The position numbers and the translations under genes were made by a program. Below the pieces are notes generated by a model, which saw only the letters and a list, made by a program, of their open reading frames with translations, had not been told where the DNA came from and ran no database searches. This document shows, one piece after another, positions 45,268 through 53,615 of a DNA stretch of 64,000 nucleotides (positions are counted from its first letter, which is position 1; each line of letters opens with the position of its first letter). This stretch comes from an uncultured Chloroflexota bacterium (lineage in GTDB: Bacteria; Chloroflexota; Chloroflexia; Thermomicrobiales; UBA6265): contig CALGSZ010000131.1 of NCBI GenBank assembly GCA_937901745.1, positions 1-64,000 of the forward strand. The letters run 5' to 3'.

Positions 45268-45543
45268 TTAGTCGTCGTCAAACGCGGAGGCGTCGGGGCG
45301 CCAGCGCACCAGGAGCGTGATGACGGCGACGTAGATGAAGATGAAAAGCACCGGATAGGCAAGGAATGGAAGCGACATGAACCGGCGCATCACGATGATG
45401 AGCAGGGCGGTGATGATGAGGCTGAGGAGACACCCGGGCCGCAGCGACGACTCGAACGCCGAGGGCGGCCGGACATGCCGCGAGATAATGTCGATGGCGT
45501 CCGGTTGATAGTCCGCGGAATGTGTCTCGCGCGCGTCTGACAT
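45268..45543 (-). CDS. Small two-segment membrane protein
   Basis: 91 residues. Two hydrophobic segments, LLSLIITALLIIVM (about 39-52) and LPFLAYPVLFIFIYVAVITLLV (about 58-79), follow a charged cytoplasmic-type N-terminus; the C-terminus is WRPDASAFDDD. I do not recognise a family. Coding is supported by the membrane pattern and by a TATACT -10-like box 10 nt before the ATG, which would give an almost leaderless message; the GGAG close to the ATG is too near for a usual ribosome-binding site. Confidence 0.6.
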   Translation of the reverse strand: MSDARETHSADYQPDAIDIISRHVRPPSAFESSLRPGCLLSLIITALLIIVMRRFMSLPFLAYPVLFIFIYVAVITLLVRWRPDASAFDDD

Positions 45544-45634
45544 GCTCCGAGTATAAGTCGCTCACCGGGGGCATCACCACCGGCGCGCGGAAGGAACGAT
45601 CTGAGAATCGTCGTGTTACCCGTTCACGGTGCGA

Positions 45635-45664
45635 TTGACACCCAGACAGCAGCGGGACTATACT
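45635..45664 (+). promoter_or_regulatory. Promoter of tRNA-Val
   Basis: TTGACA (45635-45640) and TATACT (45659-45664), 18-bp spacing, ending 17 bp before the tRNA 5' end. A near-consensus promoter for a single-gene tRNA unit. Confidence 0.8.
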
Positions 45665-45681
45665 TCCTCCGTCACGATAAC

Positions 45682-45755
45682 GGGCGGTTAGCTCAGTTGG
45701 TTAGAGCGCCACGTTGACATCGTGGAGGTCACTGGTTCGAGTCCAGTATCGCCCA
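45682..45755 (+). tRNA. tRNA-Val (GAC)
   Basis: 74-nt cloverleaf: acceptor GGGCGGT pairs with ATCGCCC (one G.U), D arm GCTC...GAGC, anticodon stem CCACG/CGTGG with loop TTGACAT (anticodon GAC), T arm ACTGG TTCGAGT CCAGT, discriminator A at 45755. CCA is not encoded (CCC follows). It reads GUC and GUU valine codons. Confidence 0.96.
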
Positions 45756-45761
45756 CCCGAG

Positions 45762-45805
45762 AAGCACCCGGCTGAATCGCCAGCCGGGTGCTTTCTTTTC
45801 CCCTT
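45762..45805 (+). terminator. Intrinsic terminator after tRNA-Val
   Basis: A perfect 13-bp stem (45762-45774 with 45781-45793, 6-nt loop) followed by TTCTTTTCCCCTTT. It lies 7 bp past the tRNA, so tRNA-Val is a single-gene unit. Confidence 0.92.
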
Positions 45806-45967
45806 TGTCAGTTCGTTGCCTCCCCTCAGAGGCGCGGGCTTGTCACAGTCGCGCGCTGCCGAGACGCTGCAACGCTTGCCGCAAGCTCTTTTCCTCCGCG
45901 CCCGAACGTGCGATGATGCCACCTCACCATGTGACGGACTGTTCACCTGGAGGGAGCGAGACGAGGA

Positions 45968-47539
45968 ATGGATAAGGGGATCGAGATCCGGGGTGCGGTG
46001 CCGGCCGACTTGGCGCACGTCTTGTCGCCGGAGGCATTGGCGTTTGTCGCGGAGCTCCATCGCGAGTTCAATCCGACGCGGGAGGCGTTGCTCGCCCGCC
46101 GGAAGGAGCGGCAAGCGGCGATCGCGGCCGGAGAGCGATTGACCTTCCTCGAGGAGACGCGCTCGATCCGCGAGGATGATTGGCGCGTCGCGCCCACGCC
46201 TCCGGCGCTGCAAGATCGGCGGGTCGAGATCACCGGCCCGACCGACCGCAAGATGATGATCAACGCGCTCAACTCGGGCGCGAAGGTCTTCATGGCCGAC
46301 TTCGAGGATGCGCTGTCGCCGTCCTGGTGGAACGTGCTCGATGGGCAGCGCAACCTGGCGGACGCGGTGCGCCGGACGATCACATTCGAGAATCCGGACG
46401 GCCGCGTCTATCGCCTCAACGAGGAGATTGCCACGCTGCTCGTCCGGCCACGCGGCTGGCACCTCGTCGAGCGGCATGTCCTGGTCGATGGGCAGCCGAT
46501 CTCCGCCAGCCTCTTCGATTTCGGCCTCAGCTTCTTCCACAACGCCCGCGAGCAACTCGAGCGAGGGGCGGGCCCCTATTACTACCTGCCGAAGCTGGAG
46601 AGCCACCGCGAGGCGCGGCTCTGGAACGATGTCTTCAACGCGGCGCAAGATCGCCTCGGCATTCCGCGCGGCTCGATCCGGGCGACGGTGCTCGTCGAAA
46701 CGATCCTCGCCGCCTTCGAGATGGAGGAAATCCTCTACGAGCTGCGCGATCACGCGGCCGGGCTGAACGCTGGCCGCTGGGACTACATCTTCTCCCTGAT
46801 CAAGACGATGCGCCACTCGCCGGATCATGTCCTGCCGGACCGGGCGCAGGTGACGATGGCGGTGCCGTTCATGCGCGCCTACACCGAGCTGCTCGTCCGC
46901 ACCTGTCACAAGCGCGGGGCGCACGCGATCGGCGGCATGGCAGCGTTCATCCCGAGCCGGCGCGATCCCAGCGTCAACGAGGTGGCCTTCGCCCGCGTCC
47001 GCGAGGACAAGGAGCGCGAGGCCGGCGACGGCTTCGACGGCACCTGGGTGGCGCACCCAGACCTCGTACCGGTCGCGATGGAGATCTTCGACCGTATCCT
47101 GGGCGAGAAGCCGAACCAGAAGGACCGGCTGCGGGAAGATGTCTCGGTGACAGCCGAGCAGCTTCTCGATGTCCGGGTGCCGGGCGGTAAGATCACCGAC
47201 GGCGGCGTGCGGACGAACGTCAGCGTCGCGCTTCAGTACATTGACTCGTGGCTGCGCGGCAACGGCGCGGCGGCGATCAACAACTTGATGGAGGACGCGG
47301 CGACGGCCGAGATCTCGCGCGCACAGCTCTGGCAGTGGATTCGCCACAACGCGACGACCGATGACGGCGCGCCGATCACGCTCGAGCGTTATCGCACGAC
47401 GCGCGACGAGGAGCTAGAGAAGCTCGGCGGGCGCGACAAGGGGCGGCTGGCCGACGCCGCCACGTTGCTTGACCAGCTCGTTGAATCCGACGACTTCATT
47501 CCGTTCCTGACGCTGCCCGCCTACGAGTATCTGGACTAA
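45968..47539 (+). CDS. aceB: Malate synthase A
   Basis: 523 residues; condenses glyoxylate and acetyl-CoA to malate. Family segments ITGPTDRKMMINALNSGAKVFMADFEDALSPSWWN, GPYYYLPKLESHREARLWNDVF and AHAIGGMAAFIPSRRDP are all present; the C-terminal domain carries NLMEDAATAEISRAQLWQWI. Length fits isoform A (about 530). ATG 45968 follows GGAGGGAGCGAGACGAGGA. No isocitrate lyase lies nearby, so glyoxylate may come from elsewhere, for example purine or glycolate breakdown, or the lyase is encoded far away. Confidence 0.95.
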   Translation: MDKGIEIRGAVPADLAHVLSPEALAFVAELHREFNPTREALLARRKERQAAIAAGERLTFLEETRSIREDDWRVAPTPPALQDRRVEITGPTDRKMMINALNSGAKVFMADFEDALSPSWWNVLDGQRNLADAVRRTITFENPDGRVYRLNEEIATLLVRPRGWHLVERHVLVDGQPISASLFDFGLSFFHNAREQLERGAGPYYYLPKLESHREARLWNDVFNAAQDRLGIPRGSIRATVLVETILAAFEMEEILYELRDHAAGLNAGRWDYIFSLIKTMRHSPDHVLPDRAQVTMAVPFMRAYTELLVRTCHKRGAHAIGGMAAFIPSRRDPSVNEVAFARVREDKEREAGDGFDGTWVAHPDLVPVAMEIFDRILGEKPNQKDRLREDVSVTAEQLLDVRVPGGKITDGGVRTNVSVALQYIDSWLRGNGAAAINNLMEDAATAEISRAQLWQWIRHNATTDDGAPITLERYRTTRDEELEKLGGRDKGRLADAATLLDQLVESDDFIPFLTLPAYEYLD

Positions 47540-47580
47540 TCGCCGACGGGATGGCCTTGCAAGGGGAGGAACGCGAACCG

Positions 47581-48435
47581 ATGCGCGTGATCGGACCGGT
47601 AGAGCCGTTGATCAGCGGGTACGACTCGCCGGAGGGGCCGGCGTTCGACCGGGATGGCAACCTCTACTTCGTGAACTGGAATTCCAGCTCGATCATCAAG
47701 CTCACGCCGGACGGCCAGGCTTCCGAATACTTCAACACTGGCGGCATTCCGGCCGGCCTCGCTTTCCATCCGGATGGCTCGCTCTACGTCGCCGACGAAG
47801 GCGAGCACATCCACGGGTTGTTGCGCATCACGCCGGACGGGAAGTCCGAGATCGTCGTCAACGAGTACGAGGGCAAGCCGCTCAACGGCGCCAACGACCT
47901 CGTCATTGATCGCAACGGCGTCATCTATTTCTCCGATCCGTGGGGCTCCTCCGCGGAGAACCCAATCGGCGGCTTCTACCGCTATTTCCCGGATGGTCGC
48001 CTGGAACAGATTGACACCGGCCTGGCGTTCCCGAACGGTGTGGCGCTGACGGCCGACGGCTCAGCGGTGATCCTTGCCGAGACGTACCGCAACCGCCTGC
48101 TGCGCTACGAGATTCGGCCGGATGGCTCGATGGGGCCGCGAGAGCACTGGGCCGACACGGAACTTCCGTCAGGTCCGGATGGCATGGCGTTCGACGAGAA
48201 CGGCGATCTCTACGTCGCGCACTACGCCGGCGGGCGAGTCGATATCTTCTCGCCCGAGGGCAAGAAGGTGGACGAGATCCGCGTGCCAGGGGCGAACCCG
48301 ACGAATGTCGCCTTCGGCGGAGCCGATCGGAAGACGCTCGTCATCACCGAGGTGGAAACCGCGTCGGTTTATCGAGTCCAGTTGGCAGTTGCCGGGCAGC
48401 CGCTCCATGACGGGTGGAGCGATCGCGGCAGGTGA
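47581..48435 (+). CDS. SMP-30/gluconolactonase-family protein
   Basis: 284 residues predicted as a six-bladed beta-propeller. Repeated blade patterns such as SPEGPAFDRDGNLYFVNW, GLAFHPDGSLYVADEG, NGANDLVIDRNGVIYFSDPWGS, FPNGVALTADGSAVILAE and GPDGMAFDENGDLYVAHYAGG supply the Glu, Asn and Asp metal ligands of the family. I chose ATG 47581 for its GGGGAGGA site; an ATG at 47551 is in frame but precedes it. It is 41 bp after aceB. Lactone hydrolysis in sugar oxidation is likely. Confidence 0.88.
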   Translation: MRVIGPVEPLISGYDSPEGPAFDRDGNLYFVNWNSSSIIKLTPDGQASEYFNTGGIPAGLAFHPDGSLYVADEGEHIHGLLRITPDGKSEIVVNEYEGKPLNGANDLVIDRNGVIYFSDPWGSSAENPIGGFYRYFPDGRLEQIDTGLAFPNGVALTADGSAVILAETYRNRLLRYEIRPDGSMGPREHWADTELPSGPDGMAFDENGDLYVAHYAGGRVDIFSPEGKKVDEIRVPGANPTNVAFGGADRKTLVITEVETASVYRVQLAVAGQPLHDGWSDRGR

Positions 48436-48445
48436 CCGGAGAGGA

Positions 48446-48877
48446 TCAATCCTCGAAGAGGCAGGGACCGGGGAGCAAACCGAGCTGCTGCAGGAGGCTG
48501 GCGGTATCGTACTGGATCCAACGCTCTTGGAGCTTGCCGTTCTGGTAGCGATCCAGGCCGATACCCTTGATCCGAACGGAGCGGCCGGTTGGCGGAATGC
48601 CCATGAACGGGCCGGTGTGCGTGCCGCGAGCGATGAAGCGGTAGGTGATGTATTCCCCGCAGGGGATCATCGCGTCGAGCGTCAGGGTGAGGTCCGGGAA
48701 ACCGGTGCGGAACCCGGCGATGTCGATCCGTACGCCCTCCGGCCCGTAATGGTCGCCGCACGGTAGGTGACTGATGTGCTCCGGAGAGACCAGCTCTGGC
48801 AAGATGCGTACATTCCCGCCGTTGATTACCTCCTCGATGAACCGCCGCAATACTTCGCGCTTGTCTTCGCTCACCAT
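48446..48877 (-). CDS. SnoaL-like/ester cyclase-family protein
   Basis: 143 residues of the NTF2-like fold: NKREVLRRFIEEVINGGNVRILPELVSPEHISH-type start (MVSEDKREVLRRFIEEVI), then GFRTGFPDLTLTLDAMI, FIARGTHTGPFMGIPPTGRSVRIKGIGLDRYQNGKLQERWIQYD. Homologues include polyketide cyclases and many proteins of unknown function. ATG 48877 follows AAAGGACAG. It converges with the lactonase gene (10 bp between stops). Confidence 0.8.
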   Translation of the reverse strand: MVSEDKREVLRRFIEEVINGGNVRILPELVSPEHISHLPCGDHYGPEGVRIDIAGFRTGFPDLTLTLDAMIPCGEYITYRFIARGTHTGPFMGIPPTGRSVRIKGIGLDRYQNGKLQERWIQYDTASLLQQLGLLPGPCLFED

Positions 48878-49205
48878 CTGTCCTTTCACACTAACGACGC
48901 GTTGCAGCAAAGGTCATCTGCCCAACGTGGGCTACGCTGCGACTCTATAGTCGCTTGCGGGGCCCTAGCTACGCATCAGTCAGACGACGTATTTCTGCGA
49001 AACGGTGGCGGATACGCAACGCGCGTGATCGTCTGAGCGAGGCGAAGCGGATTGCGTAGGGCGCCGGGCTGGCGTCCGCTGGTCCCTGCCCGGCGCCCTG
49101 AACTTGCGCCACCGAGCGCTGACTTTCGCCTAGCTCACGCTTGGCGCGATTGGTGCGGCGGTGGGAATTGGCCCGGTCGGCGGTCGGCGCGGGGCTGAGC
49201 GTGGC
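48878..49205. other. Intergenic stretch with a strong hairpin and a small palindrome
   Basis: No gene is supported in these 328 bp. GCGACT-CTAT-AGTCGC (48939-48954) is a 6-bp perfect palindrome upstream of the SnoaL-like gene and could be an operator. A perfect 11-bp GC stem (49059-49069 with 49088-49098, 18-nt loop) lies about 107 nt after the end of the polyamine-type ABC operon and may mark its transcript end; no U-run follows. Confidence 0.45.
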
Positions 49206-50297
49206 CTAAGCTGCCTCGTCGCGCACGACCGAGACTTCGCGCAGGCGCAACCGCAGGCGCTTGCGCTGGGCGTCGAGTAGCGTCAGGCGCTGAACGCCGC
49301 TGACCGTAACCTTGAGCGGCGTGCCGTCCGCATCGACGAGGAGACGAACTGCCGGACCCTCGAAGACGACCTGCTCGACCGCGCCCTCGATCAGTCCTGG
49401 CTCGTCGGCGCTCGCGCCGTCCTGCAGCACCTCGATGTTTTCCGGGCGTACGAAGGCGAGGACGCGATCGCCCGGCGCGATGCTGCCTGGAGCATGCGCT
49501 TGCACCGTTAGACTCCCGCAGCGGATCGTCGCTCGCCGGTGATTGGAGTCCTCGTGCACCTCGACGACGGTGCCCCGGAGCGCGTTGTTGTCGCCGACGA
49601 AGTTGGCAACGAACTCCGTCGCGGGGCGCAGGTAGATGTCGAGCTGCGTGCCCGCCTGCTCCACGCGCCCTTTGTTCATCACGAAGATGCGGTCGGAGAT
49701 CGCGAAGGCCTCGGACTGGTCGTGCGTAACGTAAATCGCCGTTTTCTTCGTGCGCCGCTGGAGCGCAAGGATCGAGTACTTCAGCGTGTCGCGGAGGTTG
49801 CGGTCGAGCGCGGAGAGCGGCTCATCGAAGAGGAGCACGCGGGGATCGGTGGCGAGCATCCGCGCGAGCGCCACCCGTTGCTGCTGGCCGCCGGACAACT
49901 GGGCTGGCATGCGATCGCCATACCCTTCCAGCTCAATCATGGCGAGTAGCTCGTTTACGCGCTGCTCGATCTCCGCCTTTGGCCGCCGCTTGACGGACAG
50001 GCCGAAGGCGATGTTCTTGGCGACGGTCAGGTGCGGGAAGAGGGCGTGACTCTGGAACGCCAGCCCGACGTTGCGCTTGTGCGTGGGGATCGCGTTGACG
50101 ACCTGGTCGTCGAAGAGAATGACTCCCTCGGTTGGCTCGACGAGGCCGGCGACCATCCGCAGTGTCGTCGTCTTGCCGCAGCCGGACGGCCCGAGGAGGG
50201 TGACGAACTCGCCCTCCGCGATGTCCGCGCTGACGCGATCGACCGCCACCGTCTGCCCATACCGCTTCGTCACTTCAACCAGACGAACCCGTGCCAT
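49206..50297 (-). CDS. Polyamine/iron-type ABC transporter ATPase (PotA-like)
   Basis: 363 residues. LLGPSGCGKTTTLRMVAG (Walker A), LSGGQQQRVALARMLA (signature) and VLLFDEPLSALDRNLR (Walker B), then a TOBE domain (about 245-350; NALRGTVVEVHEDSNHRRATIR, VLAFVRPENIEVL). The set resembles PotA and also FbpC/ThiQ-like ATPases; the PotB/C/D neighbours favour a spermidine/putrescine-class importer. It is the last gene of the four-gene operon. Confidence 0.88.
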   Translation of the reverse strand: MARVRLVEVTKRYGQTVAVDRVSADIAEGEFVTLLGPSGCGKTTTLRMVAGLVEPTEGVILFDDQVVNAIPTHKRNVGLAFQSHALFPHLTVAKNIAFGLSVKRRPKAEIEQRVNELLAMIELEGYGDRMPAQLSGGQQQRVALARMLATDPRVLLFDEPLSALDRNLRDTLKYSILALQRRTKKTAIYVTHDQSEAFAISDRIFVMNKGRVEQAGTQLDIYLRPATEFVANFVGDNNALRGTVVEVHEDSNHRRATIRCGSLTVQAHAPGSIAPGDRVLAFVRPENIEVLQDGASADEPGLIEGAVEQVVFEGPAVRLLVDADGTPLKVTVSGVQRLTLLDAQRKRLRLRLREVSVVRDEAA

Positions 50298-50316
50298 CGA
50301 ACAATATCCCCAGTGA

Positions 50317-51147
50317 TTAGATCAAATACGTGCCCTTGAGATAGCGGGAGCCGAACGTCTTGAAGAAGACCAAGACGATGATGAACGAGACGAACTGCAT
50401 CGTTGCCGCGAGCGCGGCTGTCGAGGGCAGGAAGCCGGTGCGGGTGAGGTTGTAGACCCGCAGCGCGGCAGTCGTCGTGTTCGGCCCGGCGATGAAGAGC
50501 GTGACCAGGAACTCATTGAAGACGATGACGAAGGTCAGCAGGATGCCGGCGCTGATGCCGGGACCGAGGAGCGGCAGCTCGACGCGGAAGAAGGTGGTCA
50601 GCCGGTTGGCGCCAAGGGTCCGCGCCGCTTCCTCATACACGCGCGGCAAGTCGCGCAGCGCGACGATGATCGGGACCAGCATCAGCGGGTAGGTGCCGAC
50701 GACGTACGCACCGAGCAGCCCGACGAAGGTGCGCGGGATATCGAAGAGGAACGCGTAGGTGATCGCCAGGCTGATGCCCATCACGGCGCCGGGCGTGTAG
50801 AGCGCAAGGTTGAGAGTCGAGAGGATGAAGCGCTTGCCCGGGATGGGATGCCGGACGATGGCGTACGCGGCCGGGATGGCGATGAAGAGATTCAAGACAA
50901 TCGTGGCGACGGTGACTTCGACGGAGAGGAGGAGATTCTCCTTGAACGAGCCGAAGACGTAGCGATACGACTCCAGCGTCAATCCGCCTTCAGGCGCGCG
51001 CAGGGAATGGAGTGTCGTCGTGACGAATGGCAAGGCGAAGAGGACGAGCCAGAGCCAAATGTATGCGTGCTGAAGCCCGGCCGAGATCCGGCGGGGAGCC
51101 AGCAGCGCGCGCCGATATGTAGGTGTAGGTGCTACTGCCGCGCTCAC
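50317..51147 (-). CDS. Polyamine-type ABC transporter permease (PotC-like)
   Basis: 276 residues, six hydrophobic segments starting with YIWLWLVLFALPFVTTTLHSL. The EAA loop is VYEEAARTLGANRLTTFFRVELPLLGPGISAGILLTFVIVFNEFLVTLFI. It is one base downstream of the PotB-like gene's stop and 19 bp before the ATPase gene. Together with PotB it forms the membrane channel. Confidence 0.88.
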   Translation of the reverse strand: MSAAVAPTPTYRRALLAPRRISAGLQHAYIWLWLVLFALPFVTTTLHSLRAPEGGLTLESYRYVFGSFKENLLLSVEVTVATIVLNLFIAIPAAYAIVRHPIPGKRFILSTLNLALYTPGAVMGISLAITYAFLFDIPRTFVGLLGAYVVGTYPLMLVPIIVALRDLPRVYEEAARTLGANRLTTFFRVELPLLGPGISAGILLTFVIVFNEFLVTLFIAGPNTTTAALRVYNLTRTGFLPSTAALAATMQFVSFIIVLVFFKTFGSRYLKGTYLI

Positions 51148-51148
51148 A

Positions 51149-52051
51149 TTACGCTCCGAGCGCCCCGCGCGAGAAGCGAAGGGACAGCCACGTCACGCCG
51201 AAGGCGAGCGCCATGAGCACGATTCCCATCGCCGAAGCGAGGCCATAGTCGAACTGACTCAAGCCCTTTTGATGAAGGGTGATGGAGAGGACGCGCTGCT
51301 GCGCCGTGCCACCGAGGAGGATCGGCACGACGAAGACGCCGAGATTCCACCCAAAGCACATCAGGAACCCGGCGAGGATGCCGCTGCGGCTGAGCGGGAA
51401 GAGCACCCGGGTGAAGATCTGCCACGGCTTTGCACCGAGTGTCTGCGCCGCCTCTTCTAGGAGCGGATCGACGTTGCTCAACGCCGTCCCGACGTTCATC
51501 ACCATGAACGGGAAGGTGAACATCGCCATGCCGAAGACGGTCATCGGCTCGGAGATCAGCAGCGTCGTCGCGTTGATGCCGAGGAAGTCGAGCACCGGCG
51601 CGAGTGGCCCGTTGGGAAGGAGCACGTAGCGGATGCCGAAGGCCAGATAGAGCGGGCCGAAGAGCGGGAAGACCATCAGCGTGCGGACGAGCTCGCGGTA
51701 CCGAACGCGCCGGACGAGGATGTACGCGAAGGGATAGCCGAACACCAAGTTGACGAGCGACGCGAGCAGGGCGAGACGGATCGTCGTCTGGATGTGCGGC
51801 AGATAACGATCGAAGACGGTCGAGTAGTTTGCGGTCGTGTAGACCGGGTTGTTGAAGAAGAAGCTGGATTCTTCGGTGAAACTGACGATGACGAGATAGA
51901 TCAGCGGGATGACGGAGAAGAGGATGGTGACGATCGCCGCCGGGAGAATCAAGCCGGGGCCGATCAATGCCCCTTTCCACCGCTTCCATAGGGACGCGCG
52001 GCTCGGCGCGACCGACTCTCGGGTTGACAGTGTGACTGTGGGATGAGCCAT
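51149..52051 (-). CDS. Polyamine-type ABC transporter permease (PotB-like)
   Basis: 300 residues. The first membrane segment is ALIGPGLILPAAIVTILFSVIPLIYLVIVSF. The EAA loop reads LLEEAAQTLGAKPWQIFTRVLFPLSRSGILAGFLMCFGWNLGVFVVPILLGG. The stop is one base from the start of the PotC-like gene, consistent with coupled translation. The 114 bp upstream, before the binding protein stop, contain a CCCTCTTCCC-type inverted repeat (about 52120-52142) that may lower read-through. Confidence 0.88.
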   Translation of the reverse strand: MAHPTVTLSTRESVAPSRASLWKRWKGALIGPGLILPAAIVTILFSVIPLIYLVIVSFTEESSFFFNNPVYTTANYSTVFDRYLPHIQTTIRLALLASLVNLVFGYPFAYILVRRVRYRELVRTLMVFPLFGPLYLAFGIRYVLLPNGPLAPVLDFLGINATTLLISEPMTVFGMAMFTFPFMVMNVGTALSNVDPLLEEAAQTLGAKPWQIFTRVLFPLSRSGILAGFLMCFGWNLGVFVVPILLGGTAQQRVLSITLHQKGLSQFDYGLASAMGIVLMALAFGVTWLSLRFSRGALGA

Positions 52052-52165
52052 GGTGTGGGCGAGTTTACCTAAGGCCGCGAGGCGCCGCTACCGTCTCTGG
52101 CGAGCGGCGTGGATGGCCCCCTCTCCCCGAGGGAAGAGGGGGCGCCAACCTCGAACAGCGCGCGA

Positions 52166-53476
52166 CTACAGGCCGATGCCGGCCAGCCAAGCGTCGTACC
52201 AATCCTTGGAGTGCTGCGCGTAGTACTCCCAGTCGACCGTCTTGTAGGACGTCTCGAGCTGCTCGATCGTCGGGAAGTAGGTGTAGTAGACGTCCTTGAT
52301 CCAATCCGGTACGAGATCGACGTAGGACGGGCCGAGGAAGCCTTCGTGGAACTCAGCCCACGCGCCCTCGGTGATGCCCCACTCCTCAATATCCGGGAAC
52401 TGAGCGTCGTCGCTGAGCCGCCAGTCCACGAAGATCTGAGCGAGCACCGGGTGAGCCGGCTTGACCGGGATCCACATGTAGCCGTTGACCGCGTATTGGC
52501 CGGAGGCGGCGACGAGGAACGCGGCTTCCTGCTGCCCGTTCAGGTACTGCAGGCGAGCGAAGGAGTTCCAGAACGTCACCACGTCGACGACGCCGCTCGC
52601 GAAGAGCTGCTGCGCCTCGCCGAAGTCGCTGGTGTACTTGAGGGCGTTCGGGTGAACCCGCTCGACGAGGAAGTCGATGACTTCCTCCATCTGCGCCGGG
52701 TCCTTGTAGTCCTTGCCGAGCGAGGCCGCCATGCCGAGAAGGATGCCGCCGCCGGTGATGTCGCCCGGCAGCCACATGAGCAGCCGTCCCTGAAGGCGCT
52801 CATCGGCCAGGTCCTTCCAGTCGTTCAGGAAGTCGACCTTCTCAGCGTTGTAGTTGATGCCGGGCGAAGCCGAAGCCTGGAATCCGACGGCGGTCGGCAC
52901 GTGCTTGAGGGAGTCCATCACCCGCTCGGCGTTTGGGATCAGGCCGGAGGGGAGGAAGTCCTCCATCAGCTTGACGCCCTGATTCTGGCTCTGGACCATC
53001 GCCTCAGCCCAGTAGTTCTCCTCGATCGCCAGGACGTCGTACGGCGACGAATCACCACTGCCGACCGCGGTGTAGAGCTCCGTGAGGTAGGTGCTCGGGG
53101 ACTGGGAAGCGGCGTAGTTCAGCTTGATCTCGACGTCGTAGACCTGCTTCACGTAGTCCTGGAAGCGTTTGATGAGCGCGTCGTTCGCCGTGTAGGTCCA
53201 GTTCCCGACGTTGACCTCGCCCTCATCGGCGATCGCCGCCTTGATGTCCTCGAAGGTCATCTCGCGGTCCAGGATCGGAACATGGACCGGACCGTTAGCG
53301 GCGGGAGACTCTGGGACTGGCGTTGCCTGGGCGTAGGCCTTCGAGGTCAGGACGGACATGATGGCCGGGAGCGAGAGCCCCATCATCGCGCCGCGCTTGA
53401 CGACCTGGCGCCGAGTCAGCCGACCGGAAACTGCTTCTCGCAGAAGCTCATCCGCGCCACGAAAATCGTGAGCCAT
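52166..53476 (-). CDS. Polyamine-type solute-binding protein (PotD-like)
   Basis: 436 residues. LTRRQVVKRGAMMGLSLPAIMSVLTSKAYAQ at residues 19-50 is a Tat-like signal. The mature domain is a SBP of the PotD/ferric-type cluster: VNVGNWTYTANDALIKRFQDYVKQVYDVEIKLNYAASQ, YDVLAIEENYWAEAMVQSQ and YMWIPVKPAHPVLAQIFVDWRLSDDAQF. First gene of the operon; its promoter is at 53566-53594. The true ligand, polyamine or another cation or amine, cannot be fixed. Confidence 0.88.
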   Translation of the reverse strand: MAHDFRGADELLREAVSGRLTRRQVVKRGAMMGLSLPAIMSVLTSKAYAQATPVPESPAANGPVHVPILDREMTFEDIKAAIADEGEVNVGNWTYTANDALIKRFQDYVKQVYDVEIKLNYAASQSPSTYLTELYTAVGSGDSSPYDVLAIEENYWAEAMVQSQNQGVKLMEDFLPSGLIPNAERVMDSLKHVPTAVGFQASASPGINYNAEKVDFLNDWKDLADERLQGRLLMWLPGDITGGGILLGMAASLGKDYKDPAQMEEVIDFLVERVHPNALKYTSDFGEAQQLFASGVVDVVTFWNSFARLQYLNGQQEAAFLVAASGQYAVNGYMWIPVKPAHPVLAQIFVDWRLSDDAQFPDIEEWGITEGAWAEFHEGFLGPSYVDLVPDWIKDVYYTYFPTIEQLETSYKTVDWEYYAQHSKDWYDAWLAGIGL

Positions 53477-53565
53477 CGTTTTTTCCTCCGCTAATGGGCA
53501 ATCCAGCGTGTCGGCGACGCGCCAGACTCCCCGATTTCGGACTCAACCGACGAGATGCGCTCGGT

Positions 53566-53594
53566 ACGGTACTCAGAGGGGGAAGGCCTGTCAA
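53566..53594 (-). promoter_or_regulatory. Promoter of the polyamine-type ABC operon, with palindrome at -10
   Basis: TTGACA (53589-53594) and TACCGT (53566-53571), 17-bp spacing on the minus strand. The -10 is embedded in GAGTACCGTACCGAG (53560-53574), a palindromic core shared with the promoter at 58761. An 8-bp stem plus four more pairs (53575-53607) overlaps the -35 and spacer and follows the amidohydrolase stop by 8 nt, so upstream termination and this promoter occupy the same bases. Confidence 0.6.
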
Positions 53595-53607
53595 GCCTGC
53601 CCCCTCT
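53575..53607 (-). terminator. Hairpin after the amidohydrolase gene
   Basis: AGAGGGGG/CCCCCTCT stem continued by four further pairs past one mismatch, 7-nt loop, 8 nt after the amidohydrolase stop. It lacks a U-run. Its loop holds the -35 hexamer of the next operon. Confidence 0.5.
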
Positions 53608-53615
53608 CTTGCCGG

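Noticed and set aside
45701..47347. A 548-codon minus-strand frame opposite malate synthase and over the tRNA terminator
   Set aside because: Crosses tRNA-Val and its terminator and is antisense to a strongly conserved enzyme.
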